Shown piece after piece: positions 43,675 to 52,341 of a DNA stretch of 64,000 nucleotides. Location: positions 4,417,501 through 4,481,500 of the forward strand of contig JADKIW010000001.1 of assembly GCA_016721115.1 (NCBI GenBank), given 5' to 3'. Made by a program: the position numbers and the translations under genes. Numbering within the stretch: position 1 is the stretch's first letter; each line of letters begins with the position of its first letter. The notes below the pieces were generated by a model, which was given only the letters and a program-made list of their open reading frames with translations, was not told where the DNA came from and did not search any database. The DNA comes from Candidatus Defluviilinea proxima. Its GTDB lineage: Bacteria; Chloroflexota; Anaerolineae; Anaerolineales; Villigracilaceae.

Positions 43675-43680
43675 GTATAC
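43675..43680 (+). promoter_or_regulatory. TATACT -10 box, leaderless start of the cNMP-sensor kinase
   Basis: TATACT ends seven bases before ATG 43688, the same spacing as at 20779 and 48029; no ribosome-binding site is present. Confidence 0.5.
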
Positions 43681-43687
43681 TGCGACC

Positions 43688-44923
43688 ATGATGAACGATA
43701 CACTCACCTTCGACAAAATCTCCCTTCTACGCATCGCCTTCAAGGGGCTGGAAGATGGCGAACTGCAGGAAATGGCAGACTTGACCGAACTCCGCACCTA
43801 CCCGCCGGGGCACGTCTTGTGCCAGGAAGGTGCGTACGAGGATGTATTCTATATCGTCGCGGATGGGACTATCGTCGTCACCAAGAAAATGCTCGACGAT
43901 GAAGGGGAACGCACCCTCCGCATAGGTGGCCGAGGCGATCTGGTCGGCGAGATGGCATTGATCCAAAACGTGCCGCGTGCCGCTACTGTGCGTGCGACCA
44001 CCGAATGCACCGTGCTGGAAATGGAAAAGCAGGATTTCGAAACCATTCTCAGCCGCAGTCCGCGTATGGCTTTGGATATCATTCGCATTACGTTGGACCG
44101 CATCCGCGCCAACGATCAGACCATGATTGCCGAACTGCAAAAATCGAACAAGGTGCTCCGTCAACTCGACCGCAACAAACTGGAATTTATTCAGGTTGCC
44201 GCACACGAACTTCGTACGCCGCTGACGGTTCTAAAAGGATACGTCAACGTTCTGCGTTCGTTCAGTAGCACAGGCATGAATACCGCACTTGGCGACGTGG
44301 TGCAGGGCATCTTCAAAGGAACTGACCGCATCCACGAGATCGTCAACTTGATGTTGGATGTGACGCGTATCGACGCAGAGACTCTCAAACGAGGCTCGGT
44401 GCCAGTCTCATTGAAACATGTAATAGATGATCTCGCCCGTGACCTGAGAAAAGCCGCCGCCGAAAGGAACATTGAGATCAACACGGAACATGAGGAAGGC
44501 GTCCCAACCATCAATGGCGACCCAACTCTGATCTCAAAAGCGCTGTATCACTTGATCGTCAACGCCATCAAATACACGCCAGATGGCGGCAGGGTTTTTC
44601 TCAATACACACCCCGTCGTCATGGACGATACCATGCGCGGCGTTGAGGTGACCGTGACAGACACCGGCATCGGGCTGGATGCTGAGCACCACGAACTTGT
44701 TTTCGAAAAGTTCTATCAGGTGGGCAGTGTCGCGATCCACTCATCTGGTAAAACAACGTTCAAGGGTGGTGGCCCCGGGTTAGGGCTGGCGATCGTGCGA
44801 GGTGTGGCACGCGCTCATGGCGGAAAAGTATGGGTCGAAAGTGCCGGGTATGATGAAGTTGCGCTACCGGGCAGTACATTCCATTTGCAGTTGCCCATCA
44901 ATCCACCAAAGACATCAGCATAA
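43688..44923 (+). CDS. Sensor histidine kinase with cyclic-nucleotide-binding-like domain
   Basis: 411 aa, soluble. Residues about 5-135 are a CRP/cNMP-binding fold (YPPGHVLCQEGAYEDVFYIV, GRGDLVGEMALIQNVPRAATVRA); the PRAATVRA loop resembles the phosphate-binding cassette. A short coiled linker (MIAELQKSNKVLRQLDRNK) leads to HisKA with His in AAHELRTPLTVLKGY, then HATPase with N-box LIVNAIKYTPDGG, DTGIGL and GGPGLGLAIVRG. No response regulator adjacent. It suggests direct cyclic-nucleotide control of a phosphorelay. Confidence 0.92.
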   Translation: MMNDTLTFDKISLLRIAFKGLEDGELQEMADLTELRTYPPGHVLCQEGAYEDVFYIVADGTIVVTKKMLDDEGERTLRIGGRGDLVGEMALIQNVPRAATVRATTECTVLEMEKQDFETILSRSPRMALDIIRITLDRIRANDQTMIAELQKSNKVLRQLDRNKLEFIQVAAHELRTPLTVLKGYVNVLRSFSSTGMNTALGDVVQGIFKGTDRIHEIVNLMLDVTRIDAETLKRGSVPVSLKHVIDDLARDLRKAAAERNIEINTEHEEGVPTINGDPTLISKALYHLIVNAIKYTPDGGRVFLNTHPVVMDDTMRGVEVTVTDTGIGLDAEHHELVFEKFYQVGSVAIHSSGKTTFKGGGPGLGLAIVRGVARAHGGKVWVESAGYDEVALPGSTFHLQLPINPPKTSA

Positions 44924-44926
44924 ACT

Positions 44927-44961
44927 AAAAGGCCTGACGATGTTTCGTCAGGCCTTTTTTA
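44927..44961. terminator. Bidirectional terminator
   Basis: 14-bp stem (44927-44940 with 44945-44958) flanked by A- and T-runs, between convergent kinase and phosphofructokinase genes. Confidence 0.9.
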
Positions 44962-44978
44962 TTTAACAGCACATAATT

Positions 44979-46106
44979 TTAGCCGAATGTGATTCCAAGG
45001 TCACGTGCAGTTTGGACGATATCGGAATCGAGCGGCACTTTCTTCATCTTGCCCATCGCTTCTTCAATCGGAACATACTTGACCTGTGGCGGATCAAGAG
45101 CCACCATCACGCCAGATTGTCCTTCCTCCAAACCACGGACAGCGGCCGCACCAAAGCGCAGAGCCGTCAGACGGTCGAAGGATGTGGGGGAACCTCCGCG
45201 CAACAAGTGACCAAGCACAACGACACGAGTCTCTTTATTGATGAGGGATCGGATCTCGTCCGCGACTTTTTCGCCGATGCCACCTAAACGCTCAGCCCGA
45301 CCCGCTGTATGCTCCACCACCGATATGCCTCCGCCTACGGGTGAGGCGCCTTCTGCCACAATCACGATAGTGAAGTTATCGCCAAGCGCATCACGTTCCT
45401 TGATCTTATCGATAACCTTACCGATATCATAAGGGTGTTCGGGGATCAAGATTGCGTCCGCTGAACCAGCCACCCCTGCGTGAAGAGCGATCCACCCAGC
45501 GTAGCGCCCCATCATTTCAACCACCATGACGCGTCCGTGTGAGGCCGCTGTGGAATGAAGTCGATCCAGCGCTTCTGTAGCAAAACCGACGGCTGTATCG
45601 AACCCGAATGTGACGTCAGTCTTATCGAGATCATTATCAATCGTCTTGGGAACAGAGATCAGGCGGAGACCCTTCTTTGCGAGAACGTCAGCAATTGCCA
45701 AGGAACCATCACCACCGACCGTAATGAGCGCATCAATGTGATGCAGGCGGAAACCACGCACGATCTCATCACTGCGATCCACTTCTTCAACGGTACCATC
45801 TGCGTGATGGATCGGATACTTGAGCGGGTTATTGCGACTGCTTGTACCGAGGATGGTACCACCGAGGTGCGTGATGCCGCTGACACGCTTGGGCGTAAGC
45901 GGAATGAAACCGCCTTCGGGGTATTCCTCAGGCGAGAGTATGCCGTGGAAGCCATCACGGACGCCGTAGACTTCCCAACCGCGTCTCATGGCCGAGAGCG
46001 CCGCCGCACGAATCACTGCGTTCAGGCCGGGTGCATCACCGCCGCCGGTGCTGATGGCGATCTTTTTGATCGGTGGAAATTGTTGTTGCTGTTGTTTCTT
46101 CGACAT
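44979..46106 (-). CDS. pfkA: 6-phosphofructokinase
   Basis: Phosphorylates fructose-6-phosphate in glycolysis. 375 aa, with an unusual N-terminus containing five Gln (MSKKQQQQQFPP). ATP loop STGGGDAPGLNAVIRA, active site GGDGSLAIAD and PKTIDNDLDKTDVTFGFDTA, then MMGRYAGWIALHAG and GHLLRGGSPTSFDR. The residue after the GGD Asp is Gly, as in ATP enzymes, but the position before TIDND is Lys, as in PPi-dependent and group III enzymes. ATP use is more likely than PPi, but not certain. Confidence 0.93.
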   Translation of the reverse strand: MSKKQQQQQFPPIKKIAISTGGGDAPGLNAVIRAAALSAMRRGWEVYGVRDGFHGILSPEEYPEGGFIPLTPKRVSGITHLGGTILGTSSRNNPLKYPIHHADGTVEEVDRSDEIVRGFRLHHIDALITVGGDGSLAIADVLAKKGLRLISVPKTIDNDLDKTDVTFGFDTAVGFATEALDRLHSTAASHGRVMVVEMMGRYAGWIALHAGVAGSADAILIPEHPYDIGKVIDKIKERDALGDNFTIVIVAEGASPVGGGISVVEHTAGRAERLGGIGEKVADEIRSLINKETRVVVLGHLLRGGSPTSFDRLTALRFGAAAVRGLEEGQSGVMVALDPPQVKYVPIEEAMGKMKKVPLDSDIVQTARDLGITFG

Positions 46107-46268
46107 GAGCGTTCTCCATAATAAAATATATTATTACTTTCAAGACCGGTTCCCTCTAGATTGAAATACACACGATCTTTAAACAGGCCACATTATAGCG
46201 TTGAAATGCATCCTTGTAATAGGAAAATGTCAGGGGAATACACGCTAAGTGTCAGGTATTGGTATGGA

Positions 46269-47081
46269 TCACTTTAATTCTTGATACGCATCGAGCATAA
46301 AAGAACCTTGGTGATAATCGAGAAAGAAAGTAACTTCGAGTTCCGCCCATTCGGGGCCCAAGTTGCCATGAAAAGTAAACATGGTTTCAGGCTTATCACG
46401 TTCCCATAATTTGACATCCATGTCACCATTCGATGAGCGTCTCATCGCAAAATAATGCCACGTATTAAAATCGGGCTGACGAGCATTCCAACTTTCGACA
46501 GGGAAATTAGCGTTGCCTGTTGTGTTGGAATTTCCTCTATATAAATCCCATGCCCCACTGCCAGAATTAAAACTGAAACGGCGTAGCGATTCCGTTCCGT
46601 AATCGCCAGCATGATATCCTATGTTGAACGTTGCGCCGCCGGTCGCCCGAAAAAGGATGATGGTTGTCACATCAGGTGGGATTGGCCCCTTTGTGTTCAT
46701 TCCGCCAAATGGCCAAAGTCCTTCGGGAGATTTATATCCCGCTTCTCTTTCCAACACGACTGTCCCATTTTCTATACGGGCTGGTCCCCAAAAATTAAGA
46801 GCCGCATCTAAATCGTCAAAGCTCTCGTCAACAATAACCTGACCTAGATCAGGAGCTAATGACGCAGGAGTTGCACTGGGCAATGGCGTTTCGCTAGGCT
46901 GGACAGTTGCTGTTGGTGCAAGAGTAGATGTAGGACTTGGGGTATCAGATACAACAATATTTGGAGTGCTAACACTTGGAGTAATTGATTTTGGGGAAGA
47001 GCCGCAAGCAAAAGAAAAGAGAAGGAAACAGGTCGTTATAAAACACAAGGCTTTTTGCTTTGCGAGGATAAAAATTTCCAT
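46269..47081 (-). CDS. Lipoprotein with Thr/Pro linker and jelly-roll-like domain
   Basis: 270 aa from ATG 47081; the 30 residues before it are not part of a plausible signal. Signal with lipobox FSFAC, Ser/Thr/Pro linker (about 30-80), then a domain of 190 residues beginning VIVDESFDDLDAALNFW and containing FNIGYHAGDYG, WHYFAMRRSSNGDMDVKLWE and FMLDAYQELK. This looks like a concanavalin/LamG-type beta sandwich that often binds sugars. Layout resembles the protein at 4151. Divergent from the phosphatase gene at 47174. Confidence 0.78.
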   Translation of the reverse strand: MEIFILAKQKALCFITTCFLLFSFACGSSPKSITPSVSTPNIVVSDTPSPTSTLAPTATVQPSETPLPSATPASLAPDLGQVIVDESFDDLDAALNFWGPARIENGTVVLEREAGYKSPEGLWPFGGMNTKGPIPPDVTTIILFRATGGATFNIGYHAGDYGTESLRRFSFNSGSGAWDLYRGNSNTTGNANFPVESWNARQPDFNTWHYFAMRRSSNGDMDVKLWERDKPETMFTFHGNLGPEWAELEVTFFLDYHQGSFMLDAYQELK

Positions 47082-47111
47082 GGTTATTTTCCATTCATTG
47101 TTGAGAATTCG

Positions 47112-47138
47112 ATTATAGCAAACCTCCTCGGCTATAAT
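47112..47138. promoter_or_regulatory. Back-to-back -10 boxes of a divergent gene pair
   Basis: TATAAT on the minus strand (47112-47117) faces the lipoprotein; TATAAT on the plus strand (47133-47138) faces the phosphatase. The two lie 15 bases apart, so each promoter's -35 area overlaps the other's -10. Confidence 0.55.
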
Positions 47139-47173
47139 CGCCCAATTCAAATTCAAACCACAAAGGGACATTT

Positions 47174-47923
47174 ATGCAACTCTACTACATCCGTCACGGA
47201 CAATCCGTGAACAATGCGGGCTGGGGAACCCCGAACTACGTCGAAAGCACGGACCCCATACTGACCGACATCGGCCAGCAACAGGCCAAACTCCTTGGGG
47301 ATTTCCTCGAAAAGAATCAAGGCAACACCGATCATAGCGAGTGGGACCCACACGATCATCATGGATTTAGGTTCACCCACATCTATACCAGCCTAATGGA
47401 ACGTGCTGTGCAGACCTCCATGCCCACCGTGCGCAAACTGCCTCACATCCCGTTCACCGCATGGACAGATATTCACGAATCGGGCGGCATCTACGGGCGC
47501 GATGGTGCAGTGAAAGACAAGGGCTTGCCCGGCAAACCACGCTCCTTTTTTGAGGTCAATTATCCCGAGCTGAAGTTACCCGAAAGCTACAATGAAAGCG
47601 GATGGTGGCAGGAACGCCCCGTTGAAACCGAGGAGCAGGCTCATGTCCGTGCTGAGCGTGTATGGGTTGACCTGCTCGCCCGTCACGGCGACAGAGAAGG
47701 CCAACCCGAACATCGCGTGGCCTTTGTCAGCCACGGCACGTTCTTTGTCCATTTGCTGGGCGTCATTCTCAATCTGCCTTTCCGCACCGCCTATCTCGAT
47801 ATGCAATACTGGTTCCTTCTCAACAACTGTTCCATCAGCCGTATCAGTGTCTATAAAGATGAGGTCACCATCTGTTACATCAACCGCACCGATCATTTGC
47901 CGAGTCATCTGATCACAGGGTAG
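47174..47923 (+). CDS. Histidine phosphatase family protein
   Basis: 249 aa member of the phosphoglycerate mutase superfamily. Catalytic RHGQSVNN at residues 7-14, second Arg/Glu region YTSLMERAVQTS, and the closing His in FVSHGTFFVHLLG. A longer middle insert (about 85-140) than in simple phosphatases. Substrate cannot be deduced. AAAGGGA precedes the ATG. Confidence 0.9.
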   Translation: MQLYYIRHGQSVNNAGWGTPNYVESTDPILTDIGQQQAKLLGDFLEKNQGNTDHSEWDPHDHHGFRFTHIYTSLMERAVQTSMPTVRKLPHIPFTAWTDIHESGGIYGRDGAVKDKGLPGKPRSFFEVNYPELKLPESYNESGWWQERPVETEEQAHVRAERVWVDLLARHGDREGQPEHRVAFVSHGTFFVHLLGVILNLPFRTAYLDMQYWFLLNNCSISRISVYKDEVTICYINRTDHLPSHLITG

Positions 47924-47935
47924 GCGCCACCCCAT

Positions 47936-48002
47936 CCCTCCCCAAATACGACAACTAAAATTTAGTTCGCATACAAAATCCTCTTGTCGTATTTGGGGAG
48001 GG
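47936..48002. repeat. Perfect 19-bp inverted repeat, MITE-like element
   Basis: Arms 47936-47954 and 47984-48002 are exactly complementary; the loop holds another palindrome (47953-47967). Outer flanks CCACCCC (47928 area) and GGGTGGGG (48017 area) pair weakly too. The right flank supplies the promoter region of ricT. Confidence 0.75.
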
Positions 48003-48028
48003 TGCCCTTTAGGGCGGGTGGGGTACGG

Positions 48029-48034
48029 TATAAT
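48029..48034 (+). promoter_or_regulatory. TATAAT -10 box, leaderless start of ricT
   Basis: Ends seven bases before ATG 48042 and no ribosome-binding site is present. Confidence 0.6.
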
Positions 48035-48041
48035 TCGCCCC

Positions 48042-49007
48042 ATGGATAAAAACATTATCGGTGTACGCTTTACCAAAATAGGCAAAATCTATCATTTCGA
48101 CTCATCCTCCGTCCCTGACGTGGGTGTTGGCGAACATGTTATTGTGGATACATCCCGCGGACGTCACCTCGGCGAAGTTGTGCAAGTCGTGAAGGAACTG
48201 CCTCCGAAACCGGAAGGCGGCTGGAGGTCCGTAGAGAGGCGGGCTACCCCTCGCGACCTGCTCCTGCTTCAGTCGTGGCAATCCAAACAGACAGAAGCCA
48301 TGATCAACTGTCGCGCCCGCGCATCCGAACTCAAACTCGAAGGCGTCAAGATCGTTTCAGCTGAATACAACTACGACGGCTCACGCCTCACCTTCCTGTT
48401 CAGTACCGAGAGCGAAGAAAAGGTGGACCTCAAATCGCTCAAGCATGACATGTACAACATCTACCCCAACACCCAGATCGAACTCCGCCAGATCGGCCCG
48501 CGCGATGTGGCCAAGATCATCGGCGGCATGGGTGCCTGCGGAATCGAAACCCGTTGTTGCTCCAAGTTCCTAACAGATTTCTCGCCCATCTCGATCAAGA
48601 TGGCCAAGGAACAAGGCATCTCCCTCACACCCGAAGAGATCACCGGCATGTGTGGTCGCCTGCGTTGCTGTCTCATTTACGAATACGAACAATATGTAGA
48701 AGCCCGCAAACAACTGCCCAAGCGCAACAAGCGCGTTGTCACGCCCAAAGGCGAAGGCAAAGTTATCGATGTCCTGCCCATGAGCAATCAGGTCATTGTG
48801 TTCATCGAAGATGCAGAAGGCAAACGCTGGCGCGAAACCTTCGCACATACTGATATCCAACCCTGGGATGAACTCGAAGCGCTCAAACGCAAATCCGAAG
48901 CGCCCTGCGATCGTCACGATAGCGGTGGATGCACATGCGGTAAGAAAAGCCCACGAGAAGAGAATAACCGTAAACCGCCTTCGAATCAAAATCGTAGGCA
49001 GAATTAA
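48042..49007 (+). CDS. ricT: PSP1 domain protein, RicT/YaaT family
   Basis: 321 aa. The PSP1 C-terminal domain runs about 60-145, followed by the Cys-rich segment GGMGACGIETRCCSKFL and GMCGRLRCCLIYE, whose cysteines in B. subtilis RicT hold a [4Fe-4S] cluster of the RicAFT complex controlling mRNA maturation with RNase Y. A basic, low-complexity tail with four Cys/His residues (CDRHDSGGCTCGKK) ends the protein. The ATG at 48042 fits the -10 box better than the ORF start at 48018. Confidence 0.93.
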   Translation: MDKNIIGVRFTKIGKIYHFDSSSVPDVGVGEHVIVDTSRGRHLGEVVQVVKELPPKPEGGWRSVERRATPRDLLLLQSWQSKQTEAMINCRARASELKLEGVKIVSAEYNYDGSRLTFLFSTESEEKVDLKSLKHDMYNIYPNTQIELRQIGPRDVAKIIGGMGACGIETRCCSKFLTDFSPISIKMAKEQGISLTPEEITGMCGRLRCCLIYEYEQYVEARKQLPKRNKRVVTPKGEGKVIDVLPMSNQVIVFIEDAEGKRWRETFAHTDIQPWDELEALKRKSEAPCDRHDSGGCTCGKKSPREENNRKPPSNQNRRQN

Positions 49008-49305
49008 CTTCGCGTCCCCGGCATCATCACACCGAACGATCTTTCCCTACCCCTAAACCTGACCCTCCGCCCGGGCACGATTCATCTCAAGCCGAAGCCT
49101 GTATCCTCGGCCTCTGATTTTTATCTTGCCCGGGCTTTTTTCAACTGACTCCATCAACATGAAATACGCTTTACTTGCTCGTTCACATCGTCCTTTCGCG
49201 CTATGAGAGTTCCTTCGATATCAACCGCATGGACAGCAAACAACATCTTCAACACAAACAAAACAAAATCCTACAAATTTTGAAAGAATGGCTGGCGGAA
49301 AAATC
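49008..49305. other. Spacer with a structured, T-tailed segment
   Basis: About 298 bases. At 49069-49077 and 49137-49145 are 9-base complementary arms (GCCCGGGCA / TGCCCGGGC) around a 59-base loop with its own GCCGA/TCGGC pairing, and TTTTTT follows. It may be an extended terminator of ricT or a small RNA. The rest shows nothing; a 15-codon frame at 49159 lacks a ribosome-binding site. Confidence 0.55.
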
Positions 49306-50034
49306 ATGACAGAACAACCGTATCACTGGCAAACACCCCAAAACATCCTCGTCATCCTCGCCCACCCCGATGACCCCGAATTCTTCTGCGGGGGTACACT
49401 CGCCAAATGGGCGCGCGAGGGACATTCCATCACCTACATTCTCCTCACCTGCGGCGATAAGGGCTTCAATCCCACCACGCACCCTGAAATGACCCCCGAA
49501 AAATTATGCGCCATTCGCCACGAGGAACAACATGCCGCTGCAAAAGTTATCGGTGCAAAGTTCGTATACATCTTATCCAACCCTGATGGCTACCTTGTCC
49601 CAGATATTCACATCCGTCGTGAAGTTGTAGCGGAGATCCGCAGGCACAAACCCGATATCCTTGTGACCTGTGACCCGCAAAATTTGTTCGCCACTTATGG
49701 CATTAATCATCCCGATCATCGCGCCTGCGGACAAATTGTTCTCGACGCCGTTTTCCCCGCCGCTGGCAACCTTGTCTACTTCCCCGAATTGCTTGATACA
49801 GGTCTCGAACCTCATATGCCCAAAGAAGTTTGGTGCTCGCTGACAAACCAACCCAACACAACAGTAGATGTCACTGACACATGGGATATCAAGCTCAACG
49901 CCATCCTTGAACACAAGACACAGGTGCAGGATTCAAAAGCATTGGTCAAACGCTTCAAGTCTCGACGGACTGAAGATAGTACAGACGAAAAACCAAGATA
50001 CGAGGAGAAATTCAGAGTAGTGAAATACAGTTGA
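49288..50034 (+). CDS. PIG-L family deacetylase (LmbE-like)
   Basis: Zinc-dependent de-N-acetylase acting on N-acetylglucosaminyl or similar groups. 248 aa; ATG 49306 is an alternative start. Motif ILVILAHPDDPEFFCGGTLA with the zinc ligands AHPDD, the third zinc ligand in GINHPDHRACG, and LTCGDKGFNPT. The closing part is shorter than in mycothiol enzymes. Substrate unknown. Followed by a hairpin. Confidence 0.9.
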   Translation: MAGGKIMTEQPYHWQTPQNILVILAHPDDPEFFCGGTLAKWAREGHSITYILLTCGDKGFNPTTHPEMTPEKLCAIRHEEQHAAAKVIGAKFVYILSNPDGYLVPDIHIRREVVAEIRRHKPDILVTCDPQNLFATYGINHPDHRACGQIVLDAVFPAAGNLVYFPELLDTGLEPHMPKEVWCSLTNQPNTTVDVTDTWDIKLNAILEHKTQVQDSKALVKRFKSRRTEDSTDEKPRYEEKFRVVKYS

Positions 50035-50038
50035 AGCA

Positions 50039-50074
50039 AACATCGAAGGTCACAAATCACAGGCCTTCGATGTT
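50039..50074 (+). terminator. Hairpin after PIG-L gene
   Basis: 11-bp perfect stem (50039-50049 with 50064-50074) starting five bases after the stop codon; T-rich sequence follows. Confidence 0.6.
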
Positions 50075-50173
50075 CAATGTTCTACTTTAATACTTTACAT
50101 TGCTTTTCGTGCCCTTTAAATCTTTAATGGCAAACCTGGGCACAATAAACAACAGAAAAGAGATTTTACAAGT

Positions 50174-51121
50174 ATGGAATCGACCTGGAAATCAAGAAAA
50201 GTTGTAATAGTAGGTGCTGGCGCAGTCGGCTCGTCTTTTGCTTACGCCCTCGCACAAAAAGGGATGGCAGACGAGATCTGCCTCGTGGATGCAAACAGCG
50301 ACCTTGCATCTGGACAGGCGCTTGATCTGGCACACGGTCTCCCCTTTTACCCTCCCGTGCAGATCCATGCGGGCAGTAAAACGGATTATGCCGACGCCAG
50401 CGTGATCGTCATCACCGCCGGGGCCAAACAAAACCCAGGCGAATCGCGTCTCAATCTTTTGCAGAGAAATGCCGCGATCATCAAGGCCATCATCGACGAT
50501 ATCATCAGTGAAAATTCACAGGGTATCATCATCGTCACCACCAACCCTGTTGATATCCTCACTCATGTGGCGCTCAAACACTCTGGCTGGACAAAGAACC
50601 GCGTCATTGGCTCGGGCACCGTATTGGATAGTGCACGCTTCCGTTATCTCATCAGCCAATACTGCAATGTGGACGTAGGCAACGTCCACGCTTATATCCT
50701 TGGCGAACACGGAGATAGCGAGCTTCCCGCCTGGTCCATGACGAATGTGGCTGGCGTCCCTGTGGACGAGTACGCTCCCAAATATGGAAATGGTGATTGG
50801 CACAACGAGCGTGAGAGAATTGCGCGCCAGGTCAAGGAATCTGCGTATCACATCATCAACTACAAAGGTGCGACCTATTACGGCATTGGCATGGCGCTCA
50901 CACGCATCGTCGGCGCTATACTGCAAGACCAGCAAAGTGTGCTCACCATCTCTACACTTCTCGAAGGAGAATACGGCGTCAAGGATGTATGTCTTGGTGT
51001 GCCATGTGTTCTCGGGCAGAATGGTGTTGTCAGCATTGTAGAGGCTTCGCTGATACGTGACGAACAAAAAGCTCTGGAAAATTCTGCCAACACTTTGCGA
51101 GAGGTGTTGAACAGTTTGTAA
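50174..51121 (+). CDS. ldh: L-lactate dehydrogenase
   Basis: Interconverts pyruvate and lactate with NADH. 315 aa. Fold motif VVIVGAGAVGSSFAYAL, NAD+ Asp in CLVDANSD, substrate loop AGAKQNPGESRLNLL with Gln at the discriminating position (malate enzymes have Arg), catalytic Asp in GTVLDSARFRYL and His in LGEHGDSELPAWS. Clearly LDH rather than MDH. An M20 amidohydrolase follows after 29 bases on the same strand. It supports fermentative pyruvate disposal. Confidence 0.96.
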   Translation: MESTWKSRKVVIVGAGAVGSSFAYALAQKGMADEICLVDANSDLASGQALDLAHGLPFYPPVQIHAGSKTDYADASVIVITAGAKQNPGESRLNLLQRNAAIIKAIIDDIISENSQGIIIVTTNPVDILTHVALKHSGWTKNRVIGSGTVLDSARFRYLISQYCNVDVGNVHAYILGEHGDSELPAWSMTNVAGVPVDEYAPKYGNGDWHNERERIARQVKESAYHIINYKGATYYGIGMALTRIVGAILQDQQSVLTISTLLEGEYGVKDVCLGVPCVLGQNGVVSIVEASLIRDEQKALENSANTLREVLNSL

Positions 51122-51150
51122 TTTAACCTGCACCTAAAAAGGAATATCAC

Positions 51151-52341
51151 ATGAACAATTTCTTCCAACAAGCCAAAAGCCTTTTTCCCTACACACAATC
51201 CCTGCGCCGTGACTTTCACATACACCCAGAGCTCGGCTTCCGCGAGATTCGCACGGGCGGCATCGTAGCAAAGGAACTGGAAGCCTTGGGGATTGAAGTC
51301 ACAAAAGGAGTCGGAAAGACCGGCGTAGTTGGCTTGTTGGAAGGATCAAAACCGGGTCCAACGATCCTCCTCCGCTTTGATATGGACGCGCTCCCTATCA
51401 TCGAGGAAACAGGCGCAGAGTATGCGTCTACAAACCCGGGCGTCATGCACGCCTGCGGACACGATGGTCACACCGCGATAGGCCTCACCGTTGCGAAGAT
51501 ATTGAACGAACACAAAGATCAACTTAAAGGCAACATCAAATTCTGTTTTCAACCATCGGAGGAGGGAACGAACGGAGAAGAAGTCGGCGGCGCATTGATG
51601 ATGATGCGTGACGGTGTGCTCGAATCGCCCAAAGTCGAAAAGACGCTTTCCCTACATCTATGGAACGATAAACCGCTTGGCTGGATCCACGTTGCAAAGG
51701 GGCCCATCATGGCGGGCGCAGAACTTTTCATTATCAAACTTACAGGCAAGGGCGGGCATGGTGCCGCGCCCGATACCACAATTGATCCGGTGGTTGCCGC
51801 GGCCCATATCATCACGGCGTTACAAACCGTCGCATCGCGCAATGTAGATCCATTACGACCTGTCGTAATCAGCGTCACATCCGTCCATGCAGGTTCAGCC
51901 TTCAATGTCATTCCGCAAACCGCTGAACTCACCGGCACCATTCGCACCTTCGATCCTGTCGTCCGCAAACTCGTACTCGAGCGTTTTGAACAGATCACAC
52001 GCGGCATTGCCGCATCCATGCAATGCGAGGTCGAGATCACGATCAAACAAGTCACCGCACCGGTCATCAACAATGACAAAGTTGCCGCAAGCGTTGCGCA
52101 GTCAGCCCGCTCAGTATTCCCTGCAACTGAAATTGACGAGACATCTTATCTCACCATGGGCGCGGAAGATATGGGCTATATGCTTGAAAAAGCCGATGGC
52201 TGTTACTTCTTCATCGGCTCTGCCAACGATGCCAGGAATCTCAACTACGGCCACCATCACCCCAAATTCGATTTTGACGAACAAGCGCTCATCAGTGGCG
52301 TTGCCGTGATGGCTACCGCCGCAGTTGACCTTTTGAAATGA
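51151..52341 (+). CDS. M20 family amidohydrolase (hippurate hydrolase-like)
   Basis: Two-metal peptidase removing acyl groups from amino acids or related amides. 396 aa, cytosolic. Motifs: LRRDFHIHPELGFRE, FDMDALPI, HACGHDGHTA (metal ligands), FQPSEEG (catalytic Glu and metal ligand), KGGHGAAPDTTIDP and the closing YGHHHPKFDFDE. This M20D group includes hippurate hydrolase and indole-acetyl-amino acid hydrolase; substrate is unknown. AAAAGGA lies before the ATG. Ends in an ATGA overlap with the lipoprotein. Confidence 0.92.
   Translation: MNNFFQQAKSLFPYTQSLRRDFHIHPELGFREIRTGGIVAKELEALGIEVTKGVGKTGVVGLLEGSKPGPTILLRFDMDALPIIEETGAEYASTNPGVMHACGHDGHTAIGLTVAKILNEHKDQLKGNIKFCFQPSEEGTNGEEVGGALMMMRDGVLESPKVEKTLSLHLWNDKPLGWIHVAKGPIMAGAELFIIKLTGKGGHGAAPDTTIDPVVAAAHIITALQTVASRNVDPLRPVVISVTSVHAGSAFNVIPQTAELTGTIRTFDPVVRKLVLERFEQITRGIAASMQCEVEITIKQVTAPVINNDKVAASVAQSARSVFPATEIDETSYLTMGAEDMGYMLEKADGCYFFIGSANDARNLNYGHHHPKFDFDEQALISGVAVMATAAVDLLK

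Noticed and set aside
49069..49151. tRNA-like structure
   Set aside because: The outer stem resembles an acceptor stem but there is no T-loop, D-loop or anticodon arm.
49159..49206. 15-codon frame MKYALLARSHRPFAL in the ricT-PIG-L gap
   Set aside because: No ribosome-binding site, no promoter and no similarity; likely chance.
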